Shown: positions 15,651 to 25,403, counted from the first letter of the stretch. The stretch: DNA of 64,000 nucleotides from Sphingobium sp. AP50 (GCF_900109095.1 NZ_FNYZ01000001.1:558001-622000), one strand, 5' to 3'. The notes: generated by a model not told the origin, from the letters alone. Program-made: numbers and translations.

Positions 15651-17789
15651 TCAGAACCCTCCGCTCAGGCCGACGAGGAAGCTGCGCCCCTCGCCCGGCG
15701 TGATCTGCGCGCGCGAGACGGTGCTGGAGATGTAATATTCGTTGGTGATGTTCTTGACGTTCGCCGTCAGACGCACTTTGTCGGCCAGCTTGTACCACAG
15801 GCTGGAATCGAAGCGGGTGTAGCCGCCCACCGAGAAGGTGTTCTCCAGATTGCCCATGCGGTTGCTTGCGGCGACTACGCCCCCGCCCAGGCCGAAGCGG
15901 CTGAACGGGCCGTCGACCGGCTCCAGCGTGACCCACAGGCTGCCGCTCCACTTCGGCACGCCGATCAGCTTGTTGCCCTTGGCGTAGTCGGTGGAGGAGC
16001 GCACAGTCGCATCGGTATAGGCGCCGTTGGCGATGACCTTGACGGCAGGCGTGATGGTGCCCGACATGTCGAATTCAACGCCCTGCGAACGCTGCACGCC
16101 GGCGTTGATGTTGTATCCGACGTTGTTCGGGTCCTGCTGCGTCACGTTCTCGCGCTTGAGCTGGTAGACCGACAGCGTCGAGGCGAGGCGACCTCCGAAC
16201 AGTTCGGCCTTGATGCCTGCCTCGTACTGCTTGCCCTTTTCGGGATCGATCGGCTTGCCGTCGATCGTCGGTTCGGGCTTGGACTGGAACGAGCGGGTGA
16301 AGTCGGCGAACAGCGAGACGTTCGGCACCGGCTTGAACACCACGCCGACGCGCGGCGACCAGGCCTTGTCGTCCGAAGCGTACTGGGTGGTGCCGAAATC
16401 CGACTGCTGCGCATGGTCGTAGCGTACGCCCGCAAGCAGGTTGATCTGGTCGCCGATGTCGATCTGGTCCTGCACGTAACCCGAAAGCGACTTGGAACGC
16501 ACGGTCCGGTCGGCGGCGGGGACGAACGCACTCGGCTGCGCGCCGTATTCCGGGTTGTCGATGTCGATGCGCGCCAGCGTGGCGCGGGCGAACGTGCGGA
16601 AGCGATAGGACTTCACATATTCGCCGCCGACCACGACGGTATGGCCGATGCTGCCGGTGGAAAAGCGCGCGACCATGTCGGCCTGCGCGTCGTAGTTGTG
16701 GTTCTGCTCGTGCTGTTCGACGGCGGTGCGCGTCAGGGTGCGCGCGCCGGTGGTGGCATTGACGGCAACGGCGTTGCCATAGTTGATGCCGAACAGGTCG
16801 AGCTTGCCCTCGTCATAATGGCCGATCTGGCGGACCGTGAGCCAGTCCGCGAGTTCGTGCTCGATGCGGTAGTTGAATTCGTAACGGCTGGATTCGGTGG
16901 TCGCCCACTTTTCGCCCAAGAAGCGGTCGCGCGGCAGATCGACCACGAGATCGCCGTCGGCGTCGGTGGTGGCGACAATGCCGCGATCGGTCTGGTTTTT
17001 CTGGTGCGCGAAAGTTAGGCTGGCGATCACGCGGGTGCGATCGCTCGGTTCCCACAAGACCGAACCGGACAGGAACTGGCGGCGATAAGGCTGCAGCACG
17101 TCGCGGAAGGTGTCGCCGGTCTGCGCGGCGGCTATGAAACGCACCGCCAGAGTCTTGGCGGCATCGACCGGTCCGGTCACATCCATTTGTCCGCGCATGA
17201 AGTTGTTGCTGCCGCCCTGGACGGAAAAGTTCATGCCTCGCTCGAAGCGCGGCTGCTTGGTGACGATGTTGATCAGGCCGCCCGGATCGCCGCGCCCGTA
17301 GAGAACCGAGGCCGGACCCTTGAGCACTTCGATGCGCTCGACGTTGGCAAGGTCGCGGTAGCTGTCGTTAGTCTCGATCGCGGGGCTGAGCATGATCGAA
17401 TCGATGGCATAGTACGAGGAACGGAAGCCGCGAATGGTGAAGCTTTCCGAACGGTTGCCCGCGTCGGTGCCCGCCTGGATGCCGCTGACGTTGCGCAGTG
17501 CGCTGGTGAGATCGAGGACCTGCTGGTCGTCGATGACATCGCGAGGCACAAATTGAATCGACTGCGGCACGTCCATAATGCTGGTGCCGGTTCGCGTGGC
17601 GGTGGTCAGCTGATCGACCTTGTAGTCTTCGCTGCGCGTGCCGAGCACGGTGATCTCCGAGGAACTGACGTCCTGCGGCTCGGCATCGGTCGCAGCTTCG
17701 TCGGCGAACGCGGGGGCTGTGGCGCTGATGGCCAAAACCAGCGCAAGCGCGCTCGTCCCGGCCCGGAGGCGGGAATTGATGCGGTCCAT
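15651..17789 (-). CDS. TonB-dependent siderophore-type receptor (FhuE/FpvA class)
   Basis: Encodes 712 aa. The signal peptide ends ATAPAFADE. The plug includes 'DVPQSIQFVPRDVIDDQQ' and 'RIEVLKGPASVLYGRGDPGGLINIVTK', the hallmark of siderophore receptors of the FhuE/FpvA/FoxA class. The barrel ends in Phe. The ATG at 17789 follows GGGGAG and is preferred over an upstream in-frame codon that precedes the signal. It heads an operon with the ThuA-like and PstS-like genes. A Fur-like dyad lies 53-67 nt upstream. Tyr codons are mostly TAC, unlike the mostly TAT GH3 gene, which suggests a different origin for this operon. Confidence 0.88.
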   Translation of the reverse strand: MDRINSRLRAGTSALALVLAISATAPAFADEAATDAEPQDVSSSEITVLGTRSEDYKVDQLTTATRTGTSIMDVPQSIQFVPRDVIDDQQVLDLTSALRNVSGIQAGTDAGNRSESFTIRGFRSSYYAIDSIMLSPAIETNDSYRDLANVERIEVLKGPASVLYGRGDPGGLINIVTKQPRFERGMNFSVQGGSNNFMRGQMDVTGPVDAAKTLAVRFIAAAQTGDTFRDVLQPYRRQFLSGSVLWEPSDRTRVIASLTFAHQKNQTDRGIVATTDADGDLVVDLPRDRFLGEKWATTESSRYEFNYRIEHELADWLTVRQIGHYDEGKLDLFGINYGNAVAVNATTGARTLTRTAVEQHEQNHNYDAQADMVARFSTGSIGHTVVVGGEYVKSYRFRTFARATLARIDIDNPEYGAQPSAFVPAADRTVRSKSLSGYVQDQIDIGDQINLLAGVRYDHAQQSDFGTTQYASDDKAWSPRVGVVFKPVPNVSLFADFTRSFQSKPEPTIDGKPIDPEKGKQYEAGIKAELFGGRLASTLSVYQLKRENVTQQDPNNVGYNINAGVQRSQGVEFDMSGTITPAVKVIANGAYTDATVRSSTDYAKGNKLIGVPKWSGSLWVTLEPVDGPFSRFGLGGGVVAASNRMGNLENTFSVGGYTRFDSSLWYKLADKVRLTANVKNITNEYYISSTVSRAQITPGEGRSFLVGLSGGF

Positions 17790-18283
17790 TATGTGATGCT
17801 CCCCAAAAGTAGGCCTGATTGTGCAGCGCACATATTGCTACTGCGAATAGATTGCAAGCTCCGAGGATTGGCCGCAGATCGCGCCGGAACACGACTGTTT
17901 CTGTAAGGCGAACGGAGCAATCTTGCTCATACGCCCGGAGATATGGTGTCTGCCAGCAGCGTTCTTCATCGGCAGCTATCTCGGGCAGCTGACAGCAAAC
18001 CTGCCAGTCTCTTTACGGCCAAATTCCTGTCCAACATCTGACTTCTGCGCCATAATCCCACCCCGCTCTTTCCCACCGTCCGCCCTTTCGCGTCCCGCGC
18101 CGCCCCACATCCCGGCGCGCGCCATTTCGCAAAATTTTCCTATTGCGAAATTCACGCCACCCGTGCGTCCGCCGCACTTTTGCGTGGCCCACGACAGTGT
18201 GAACTTCGCAACGCTAAGCCCCCCTGCAAAACGCACCGCCAACACCTTCACCACCCGGCGCACCTCTGCTACAGGCCGCCCCC
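17790..18283. other. Long intergenic region between divergent genes
   Basis: The 494 bases carry no convincing gene. They hold the Fur-like dyad at 17842-17856, and at 18124-18151 a perfect 9-bp inverted repeat (ATTTCGCAA / TTGCGAAAT, 10-nt spacer) in an A/T-rich patch. The latter could be an operator or promoter element for the ABC-F gene. Much of the remainder is C-rich on the + strand, without repeats I can identify. Confidence 0.55.
17842..17856 (-). promoter_or_regulatory. Candidate Fur-type box before the siderophore receptor operon
   Basis: On the minus strand this reads TGCAATCTATTCGCA, with TGC/GCA outer arms and an A/T-rich centre. It shares the TATTCGC half with the site at 11060-11073. 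It is placed 53-67 nt before the receptor ATG, where a repressor could block the promoter. Confidence 0.4.
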
Positions 18284-20155
18284 ATGCTTAACTTGAACGG
18301 TATCACCGTGCGCCTGGGCGGCCGCACTATCCTTGACCGCGCAGCCGCTGCGCTGCCGCCGCGCAGCCGTGTGGGCCTGATCGGCCGCAACGGCGCGGGC
18401 AAGTCGACCCTGATGAAGGTGATGATCGGCCAGCTCGATCCGGATGAGGGCAGTTGCGACATGCCCCGCGATACGCGGCTGGGCTATATCGCACAGGAAG
18501 CCCCCTCCGGCACCGCGACCCCCTTCGACACCGTGCTGGAGGCCGACAAGGAACGCGCCGAACTGATGGCGGAGGCGGAGCATACCGAAGATCCCGATCG
18601 CCTCGGCCATATCTATGAGCGGCTGACCACGATCGACGCCTATACCGCCCCGGCCCGCGCCGCCCGCATCCTCGTCGGCCTCGGCTTTGACGAAGAAATG
18701 CAGGGCCGTCCGCTCGACAGCTATTCGGGCGGCTGGAAGATGCGCGTGGCGCTCGCCTCGCTGCTCTTCTCCAATCCCGACCTGCTGCTGCTCGACGAAC
18801 CGTCGAACCATCTCGACCTCGAAGCCACGCTCTGGCTGGAAAATTTCCTCAAGGCCTATCGTGGCACGGTGGTCGTCATCAGCCATGAACGCGATCTGCT
18901 GAACAATGTGGTGGACTATATCCTCCACCTGGAAGGCGGGAAGATCACCCTCTATCCCGGCGGTTACGACGCTTTCGAACGGCAGCGCGCCGAACGCCTC
19001 GCCCAGCAGGAAGCGGCCCGGTCCAAGCAGCAGGCGGAACGAGAGAAGTTGCAGGATTATGTCGCCCGCAATTCGGCCCGCGCCTCGACCGCGAAACAGG
19101 CCCAGTCCCGTGCCAAGGCGCTGGCCCGGATGCAGCCCATCGCCGCCGCGATCGAAGATCCGACCCTGCATTTCGGCTTTCCCAGCCCGGCCGAACTGCG
19201 CCCGCCGCTGATCACCATGGACATGGCGTCCGTCGGTTATACCGACACGCCGATCCTGCGCCGTGTCAACCTGCGCATCGATCCGGACGACCGGCTGGCG
19301 CTGCTCGGCCGCAACGGCAACGGCAAGACCACGCTGGCCCGCCTGATCGCCGCGCAACTCGCCCCAATGGAAGGGACGATGCAAAGCTCGGCCAAGATGA
19401 ATGTCGGCTATTTCACCCAATATCAGGTGGAGGAACTGGACGTCACCGACACGCCGCTGGAACATATGACCCGCGTCATGAAGGGCGCGACCCCCGGCGC
19501 GGTCCGTGCCCAGCTCGGTCGCTTCGGCTTTTCGGGCGAGCGCGCGACGCAGAAGGTCGGCTCCATGTCGGGTGGCGAGCGCGCCCGTCTGGCGCTCGCC
19601 CTCATTACCCGCGACGCGCCGCATCTGCTGATCCTCGACGAACCGACCAACCACCTCGACGTCGACAGTCGTGAGGCGCTGGTGCAGGCGCTCAACGAAT
19701 ATTCGGGCGCGGTGGTGATCGTCTCGCACGACCGGCACATGATCGAACTGGTCGCCGACCGTCTGGTGCTGGTCGACAACGGCACGGCCCAGCCCTTCGA
19801 CGGGTCGCTCGATGATTATACCGACATCATCCTGCGCAAGGCGGACGGCAATGCCAGCAGCAGCGGCGACGCGCCCAAGGTCGACCGCAAGGCCGACAAG
19901 AAAGCCGCCGCCGAATGGCGCGAAAAGCAGAAGGTGCTGAAGAACGCGGTCAACAAGGCGGAGCGCGAAATGACCAGCCTGATCGCCGAGCGCAAGCGCA
20001 TCGACGCCGTCCTGTCCGATCCCAAATCGGCCACCGGTGCCGAAGCGAAGCTGACCACCAGCCAGTTGATGGTCAAGCGCGCCGACGTGGAAAAGAAGCT
20101 GGAAGCGGCCGAGGAAGTGTGGATGGAAGCCGGCGCGGCGCTGGAAGCGGGTTAA
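18284..20155 (+). CDS. ABC-F family ATPase (YheS-like)
   Basis: Encodes 623 aa with two ABC cassettes and no membrane segments. Walker A motifs are GRNGAGKST (34-42) and GRNGNGKTT (342-350). Signature motifs are 'YSGGWKMR' and 'MSGGERAR', and Walker B motifs 'LLLLDEPSNHLD' and 'LLILDEPTNHLD'. The interdomain linker (about 225-285) is a charged helical pair typical of ABC-F proteins, which act on the ribosome rather than in transport. The C-terminal 70 residues form a coiled coil. Length and layout match YheS (translation-associated ABC-F). The exact subfamily (Uup or YheS) is inferred. The stop overlaps the convergent GNAT gene by 4 nt. Confidence 0.88.
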   Translation: MLNLNGITVRLGGRTILDRAAAALPPRSRVGLIGRNGAGKSTLMKVMIGQLDPDEGSCDMPRDTRLGYIAQEAPSGTATPFDTVLEADKERAELMAEAEHTEDPDRLGHIYERLTTIDAYTAPARAARILVGLGFDEEMQGRPLDSYSGGWKMRVALASLLFSNPDLLLLDEPSNHLDLEATLWLENFLKAYRGTVVVISHERDLLNNVVDYILHLEGGKITLYPGGYDAFERQRAERLAQQEAARSKQQAEREKLQDYVARNSARASTAKQAQSRAKALARMQPIAAAIEDPTLHFGFPSPAELRPPLITMDMASVGYTDTPILRRVNLRIDPDDRLALLGRNGNGKTTLARLIAAQLAPMEGTMQSSAKMNVGYFTQYQVEELDVTDTPLEHMTRVMKGATPGAVRAQLGRFGFSGERATQKVGSMSGGERARLALALITRDAPHLLILDEPTNHLDVDSREALVQALNEYSGAVVIVSHDRHMIELVADRLVLVDNGTAQPFDGSLDDYTDIILRKADGNASSSGDAPKVDRKADKKAAAEWREKQKVLKNAVNKAEREMTSLIAERKRIDAVLSDPKSATGAEAKLTTSQLMVKRADVEKKLEAAEEVWMEAGAALEAG

Positions 20156-20649
20156 AAGGCCCGCTCCAGCAGCACTAGCGCCGGATCACCCTCAATGGCG
20201 CGGGCGGAAAAGCCCATTTCCCGCTCCAGGCTGATCGCGGCGCGATTGTCCCGGCTCTCGATCGACTGGAGCCGGGTCACGCCCCAAGCCCGCGCTTCCT
20301 GCGCGACATGGTCCAGCAGCGTCCAGCCGATCCCCTTGCCCTTGTGATCCGGCAGGATGGAGATGGCGACCTCGCCGGTCTTGCCTTCCGGGTCCACCGC
20401 CAGCGTCGCCGCCGCGATGATCGCGCCGCTCTCCGGCGCAAAGGCCACAAAGCTCTCATGCCGGTGATGATCGAAATCGGTCATGGCATGCAACTGGCTG
20501 GGGCTGACCTGCCGCACCGCCGACAGGAAGCGGAACCGCCGGTCCTCTTCGGTCACTTCGGCAAAGAAATCGGCCAGCGCCGGCTCATCGCTGTGCGTCG
20601 CCAGACGAATGTCGAAACGGAAGCCATAGCGGGTTTCAAGTGCGATCAT
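20152..20649 (-). CDS. GNAT-family N-acetyltransferase
   Basis: Encodes 165 aa with one GNAT domain. The acetyl-CoA-binding segment is 'VAISILPDHKGKGIGWTLLDHV' (the Q/RxxGxG/A-type loop reads HKGKGIG), followed by 'LQSIESRDNRAAISLEREMGF', the usual beta-5/alpha-4 unit. Such proteins resemble the GNAT domain attached to acyl-CoA synthetases (Pat-like), but here it stands alone. The substrate is unknown. It converges on and overlaps the ABC-F gene end. Confidence 0.8.
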   Translation of the reverse strand: MIALETRYGFRFDIRLATHSDEPALADFFAEVTEEDRRFRFLSAVRQVSPSQLHAMTDFDHHRHESFVAFAPESGAIIAAATLAVDPEGKTGEVAISILPDHKGKGIGWTLLDHVAQEARAWGVTRLQSIESRDNRAAISLEREMGFSARAIEGDPALVLLERAF

Positions 20650-20756
20650 CGGAACAGTCCTTCACTCCGGGGACGGCGCTCTCTGCTGGGCCGCCTCGCT
20701 CCGGATCATCGGCTTTCCGTTCACGGAAACCTATAAGGACTATCCCGGATGCGGGA

Positions 20757-23696
20757 TCATCGACCCATCAGGATGAACGGCGCCCAGATATAGGGCTGCG
20801 CCGCATTGTCCTGCTTCGACCGGATCAGCTTCAGCATCGCCCGCTGCAACGCAACCGCACGGGGCAGTCCGCGATTGGCGCCCTTGACCGTCTCCAGCGT
20901 CACGAACGCGCTGGCATCGTCCCGCACCGGCCAGTGCGACACCAGCAGTGATCCCGCGCCGGCATAGCGGAACGCCTGCGCCAGCCCGGAATAGGCCGCC
21001 GCCTGCGCATCATTGCCCGCCGCGGTGTTGCAGGCGGACAGAATCACCCAGTCCGCGCCGATCCGCATAGACGCGACCTCCGATGCGGTCAGCAGGCCAT
21101 CTTCATCGGCGTTGGCGGCGGCCGGAGGTGACAGGACCAGCGCCGGTTCGGTCACGCCCTCCATCTCGCCACTCACAAGCCCATGAGTCGCGAACAGGAT
21201 CACGCCATAGGCAGACAGGTCCTGCGCCCTCAGCCCCCCTTCGCTGGCATCCGCGCCGACCAGCAATGTCGCATGGTCCGCACCGAAACGCCGGGCGACC
21301 GCCTGCAACTCGTTCAGCGATCCGGGCAGGGCAGGCAGTTCGGACAGGGCATGCGCATCCGCGCCGCCGTTGCGGAAATAATGATTGGCCGCGAGCAGAG
21401 CATTGCCACCGCGTGAAACCGGGGCGGACACGGCGCTGGCGAAGGACTGTGGCGCGCCGATGCCCAGGAAACGCTGGTCGCGTGTCGCGATCCGGGTGCG
21501 CTTGTCGGCATCGATGGCAAAGCCGGGCTGCACCTCGATCGCGAAGCGGTGGATCAGCCAGGGCGTGCGGCGATCCACCTTCGCCACGGGGCGCTGCGGC
21601 AACATGGCGAAGGGCAGGGAGGCAAAGGCCCCCGTTGGCACGATCCGCAACATCGGGGCTTTGCCCAGCGCCGCCACTATGCCGGGCGTGAAAATCTGGT
21701 CATACAGTGTCTGCGCCGCTGCCTGATCGAACCCCACCGGCGTCAGCGACAGGCGCAGTCGGTTGACCAGCGACACCATGGCCGCGCGGTCCAGCTTTGC
21801 CCGCTCGATCCTTGTGCCATTGGCGCTCACCGCCAGCAGGTAGACGCCATCAAAGGCCGGCATCACTGCCAGCAGCGCCTGATCCTTGCCGAGGCCAGCC
21901 CGCAACGCCGACAGGTCGGGTCGCTCGCCACCCCGTACCTCGACCCAGCGGGGATAGGCGCGGGCGATGGCAGCGCGCTCTGCCTCGACATCGGCCGCCA
22001 CCGCTGCCCGTGCGGCGCGCGCTTCCGTCACGCCGCTGTCCACGGCCAGCGCCTTCAGCAAGTCCCGGTCCGCCGCTTCCAGCGCCTTGCCCTTGTCCTG
22101 TAGCGCGCGAACCCGGCCGGCCAGCACTGGATCGGCCACCAACCGCTGCGCGACCAGACGATTGGCCTGCGCGATGCGCGATCCCGCCAGCACGGCCATC
22201 GCATCCAGTGCGAGTGCGCTATCCTGCGTCTCCGCCGCAACCGCCAGCAGCGTATCCAGAGCGGAGCGCTGATCTTCCGTCAGTTCGCCATTGTCGTTCA
22301 TCGTTGCGCCATCGCGCACCACCCCGGCCAGTCGCCGGGCATTTTCGCTCAGAGCCGTGTGATCCGGCGTCGTCCAGGACGCCAGCATCGCCGCCTGCGC
22401 CAGCGGGAAGGCAGGCGCATTGTCCAGTTGCTGCGTTTCTGCGGCAAAGGCGGTAGCGGCGGTACGCGCCCGATCCGTCTGGCCTGCCGCGATCAGCGCC
22501 GGGATCAGATAGGGATAGACCCGCTGGCCGATCTCGCGATCCTTGTCCGATTCGGCATGGACCCGCGCCAGCGCGCTCTCCAGCCGCTCTATCCCTTGTT
22601 CGCGCTGTCCTTCGGCCAGTTCCGCCGATGCGGCGAAGGCCAGTGCGCGGGCCGATTGTGGACTGCTGTCACCCTCGATCTTGCGAAAGCCGCGTTCGGC
22701 CTCCAGAAATAGCGGCTCGGCATCGGCATAGCGTTCCAGCGGCAGCAGCACCGATCCCAGATTTTGCAAGCCGAACTGGAAATAGAGGCTGTCGGTCCCC
22801 ACCGTCTCGCGCTTGATGGCGATGGCGCGTTGCAGATAGTCCAGACTTTCCGCGCGCCGCCCGGTGCGCGACAGCAGCAGGCCCAGCGCCTCCAGCGCAC
22901 GGGCATAGCTTGGATGTTTGCGGTCGACATGGTCGGTCGCCTTGTCCACCGCCAGCCGGGCGTAGACTTCCGCCTCCGCGTCGCGGTCCGCGCGCTGGAG
23001 CATCTGCGCATAGCCATAATAGGAACCGATCGTGTCCGCGCTGTCCGGCCCGGCCGCCGCGATCCGCGCTTCCATACTGGCTTTCTGCGCCTCGACCGCT
23101 TCGCTATTCCGCCCCAGTCGGGTCAGCGCCTGCGCATGGGAAAAGGCGATGTTGGACCGCAGCATCTGCGTATCCTTGTCGAGCTTGTCGACCGGCGTCC
23201 GGGCGATATAGCCATCCATATAATGGCTCGCCTGCGCCAGCGTGTCGGCGCCGCCCGGCACGTCGCCCAGCGCGATCTGGACATAGGCCTTGACCGACAG
23301 CCCCTGCATCCAGGCGATCGGATAAGCGTCGGCAAAGGGCGCCAGCAGCGCCAACCCCTCGTTCGACCGGGTCAGCGCATCGGGATTTTTGCCGTCGATC
23401 TGATCCATGGCGGCCAGGTTGACCAGCGCCACGCCGGCCAGCGGATGCGCCTTTCCATTCACCTTGGTTCGGATCGCAGCCGCATGCAGGCGCAACCAGG
23501 CGTCGCGCGTCTTCTGCGACATGGACAGCGCATAATCATCGCTATTGTAGAGGTCGAACGCCTGCGTTTCCAGCCGGTGCAGCCGGGCATGGCGCGGATC
23601 GGTAGCGGAAAAGGCGACCGGCGCAGCGATCACCTTTGCAGGCGTGGCAATAGCCAGCGCCAGCAGGACAGCCGATCGGTAAGCGGAAAGACTCAT
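20757..23696 (-). CDS. Exported TPR-CHAT caspase-like protease
   Basis: Encodes 979 aa. A signal peptide (to about residue 25) precedes many tetratricopeptide-like repeats (about 90-450) and a helical spacer. The C-terminal CHAT domain (about 640-979) carries the predicted dyad His838 in 'ILFATHG' and Cys889 in 'VILSACNTAAG', followed by 'GSLLVSHWPV'. CHAT proteases are relatives of caspases and separase. TPR-CHAT proteins act as regulated proteases in several defence and regulatory systems, but no CRISPR, gasdermin or other defence gene is adjacent here. The signal peptide points to a periplasmic or surface role. It appears monocistronic. Confidence 0.85.
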   Translation of the reverse strand: MSLSAYRSAVLLALAIATPAKVIAAPVAFSATDPRHARLHRLETQAFDLYNSDDYALSMSQKTRDAWLRLHAAAIRTKVNGKAHPLAGVALVNLAAMDQIDGKNPDALTRSNEGLALLAPFADAYPIAWMQGLSVKAYVQIALGDVPGGADTLAQASHYMDGYIARTPVDKLDKDTQMLRSNIAFSHAQALTRLGRNSEAVEAQKASMEARIAAAGPDSADTIGSYYGYAQMLQRADRDAEAEVYARLAVDKATDHVDRKHPSYARALEALGLLLSRTGRRAESLDYLQRAIAIKRETVGTDSLYFQFGLQNLGSVLLPLERYADAEPLFLEAERGFRKIEGDSSPQSARALAFAASAELAEGQREQGIERLESALARVHAESDKDREIGQRVYPYLIPALIAAGQTDRARTAATAFAAETQQLDNAPAFPLAQAAMLASWTTPDHTALSENARRLAGVVRDGATMNDNGELTEDQRSALDTLLAVAAETQDSALALDAMAVLAGSRIAQANRLVAQRLVADPVLAGRVRALQDKGKALEAADRDLLKALAVDSGVTEARAARAAVAADVEAERAAIARAYPRWVEVRGGERPDLSALRAGLGKDQALLAVMPAFDGVYLLAVSANGTRIERAKLDRAAMVSLVNRLRLSLTPVGFDQAAAQTLYDQIFTPGIVAALGKAPMLRIVPTGAFASLPFAMLPQRPVAKVDRRTPWLIHRFAIEVQPGFAIDADKRTRIATRDQRFLGIGAPQSFASAVSAPVSRGGNALLAANHYFRNGGADAHALSELPALPGSLNELQAVARRFGADHATLLVGADASEGGLRAQDLSAYGVILFATHGLVSGEMEGVTEPALVLSPPAAANADEDGLLTASEVASMRIGADWVILSACNTAAGNDAQAAAYSGLAQAFRYAGAGSLLVSHWPVRDDASAFVTLETVKGANRGLPRAVALQRAMLKLIRSKQDNAAQPYIWAPFILMGR

Positions 23697-23789
23697 CGCG
23701 CCCCCACCATCTATCGACCCGAATATGTTGTCGGCCGGACGCAGGCAGGCGTCAAGTGAAGCATGGGTCAGCCCCCCGCCGTTACGATA

Positions 23790-25304
23790 TCAGGCCAGCG
23801 TCAGGCGCCAGTCCCAGCGCAACGGATCGCCGTCCATCACCTCCACACCACGCGCAATCAGGGCATCGCGAATCTCGTCCGACAGGGCGAAATCCTTTTC
23901 CGCGCGGGCGGCGGTGCGGCGTTCCAGTTCGGCCTCGATCTCCTCCGGCGTGATCTGCGCATCCTTGGGCTGGACGCGCAGGTCGGCGCGGCTCAGCGTC
24001 AGCAGGTTGAGGCCCAGCGCAGAATCGAAGGCGGCGATCAGGCACAGCTTCTCGTCCACCGGCACCTTCTTCATGCCAATGACCTCTTCCAGCAGCGGCA
24101 GTGCGCGCGGTGTCATCAGATCGTCGGCGATCGCGGCATCGAACTGCTCCAGCAGCGGCGCCAGCTTGGGGTGCAGATTGGCCCGCAGATAGTCGATGCG
24201 CGGCGATTGCCAGGTCACGCCCTCGGCTCGCGCCTTCAGACCTTCCACGCCCATGACCAGCCGCTTGAGCCGCGTCAGCGCTGCCGCCAGATTCTCCGCG
24301 CTGAACTCCAGTTCGCTGCGATAATGGGCGCCAAGGCACAGCAGGCGGTAGGCGATCGGATGCACGCCCGCGTCGATCAGGCTGAACAACGTGGTGAAGC
24401 CGCCCTTGGATTTGCTCATCTTCCCCTGGCGATCGACGAGGAAATTATTGTGCATCCACCAGCGCGCACCAGTGAAGCCCGCCGCCGCCACATCGGGTTC
24501 GCCGCAGCAGCTATGGAAGGCCTGATTTTGGGCGATCTCGTTCGGGTGGTGAATCTCGCGATGGTCGATGCCGCCAGTATGAATGTCGAACGGCTGGCCA
24601 AGGCGGGCCTGCGACATGACGGAGCATTCCAGATGCCAGCCCGGTGCGCCCTTGCCCCAGGGGCTGTCCCATTCCATCTGGCGCTGCTCGCCCGGCGGCG
24701 ACTTGCGCCAGATCGCGAAGTCGGATGCGTTGCGCTTGCCTGCGACCGGATCGATCCGGGCGTGCGCCGCATCGTCCCGCCCGCCGGCCAGCGCGCCATA
24801 ATCGGGGACGGTTGTGCTGTCGAAATAGAGGCCGCTCTCCAGCTCATAGCAATGGTCGGGCGCGATCTTCTCTGCAAATGCGATCATCTGCGGCACATAG
24901 TCGGTCGCGACGGTCCATTCGCTGGGCGCCATGATGTTGAGCGCGGCGACATTCGACTTGAACGCTTCGGTATAATGGGCGGCGATATCCCAGATGCTCT
25001 TCGCGCTCGCCCGCGCGGCGGCTTCCATCTTGTCATCACCGGCGTCGGCATCGCTGGTCAGATGGCCGACATCGGTGATGTTGATGATCTGGGTGACGCT
25101 CAGCCCCTTCCACAACAATGTCCGGCGCAGCGTGTCGACGAACACATAGGCGCGCAGGTTTCCGATATGGGCATAATTATAGACGGTCGGGCCGCAGCTA
25201 TAGACGCGCGCATGATTATCCTCGATCGGCGCGAACGGCTCGATCGTGCGGGTCAGGCTGTTGAACAGGCGCAGCGGCGCGGGGATATGCTGGTCGTCGG
25301 ACAT
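23790..25304 (-). CDS. cysS: Cysteinyl-tRNA synthetase
   Basis: Encodes 504 aa, a class I synthetase that charges tRNA-Cys. The zinc-ligand cysteine is in 'VYSCGPTVYNYAHIGN' (Cys37, with the HIGH motif HIGN at 46-49). The zinc-site HIHTGG-type motif appears as 'DIHTGGIDHREIHHPNE', and KMSKS is at 295-299. The C-terminal DALR-like helical domain is complete. The ATG is directly followed by an acidic short leader and is the only good start. The gene stands alone between the CHAT gene and the divergent merR. Confidence 0.97.
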   Translation of the reverse strand: MSDDQHIPAPLRLFNSLTRTIEPFAPIEDNHARVYSCGPTVYNYAHIGNLRAYVFVDTLRRTLLWKGLSVTQIINITDVGHLTSDADAGDDKMEAAARASAKSIWDIAAHYTEAFKSNVAALNIMAPSEWTVATDYVPQMIAFAEKIAPDHCYELESGLYFDSTTVPDYGALAGGRDDAAHARIDPVAGKRNASDFAIWRKSPPGEQRQMEWDSPWGKGAPGWHLECSVMSQARLGQPFDIHTGGIDHREIHHPNEIAQNQAFHSCCGEPDVAAAGFTGARWWMHNNFLVDRQGKMSKSKGGFTTLFSLIDAGVHPIAYRLLCLGAHYRSELEFSAENLAAALTRLKRLVMGVEGLKARAEGVTWQSPRIDYLRANLHPKLAPLLEQFDAAIADDLMTPRALPLLEEVIGMKKVPVDEKLCLIAAFDSALGLNLLTLSRADLRVQPKDAQITPEEIEAELERRTAARAEKDFALSDEIRDALIARGVEVMDGDPLRWDWRLTLA

Positions 25305-25366
25305 GATGGCCAGCCATGTCGTCAGAAGGGCCGGGCGTCAACAGCGCGCATAAGGCAAAAAAGCGC

Positions 25367-25397
25367 TTGAACTTGACCCAGCGTCAACCGCTATCCC
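25367..25397 (+). promoter_or_regulatory. MerR-type promoter with operator dyad in a 19-bp spacer
   Basis: The -35 is TTGAAC (25367-25372) and the -10 is TATCCC (25392-25397), separated by exactly 19 bp. The spacer contains the dyad TTGAC-ccagc-GTCAA (25373-25387). Over-long spacers with a dyad between the hexamers are the defining feature of promoters twisted open by MerR activators. The merR ATG is at 25404, near the expected +1, so the mRNA may be leaderless. Confidence 0.65.
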
Positions 25398-25403
25398 GGC
25401 TCC

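Noticed and set aside
20757..23696. TPR-CHAT gene as part of a type III-E CRISPR (Craspase) system
   Set aside because: No CRISPR array, gRAMP or other cas gene is in the window and the protein has an export signal.
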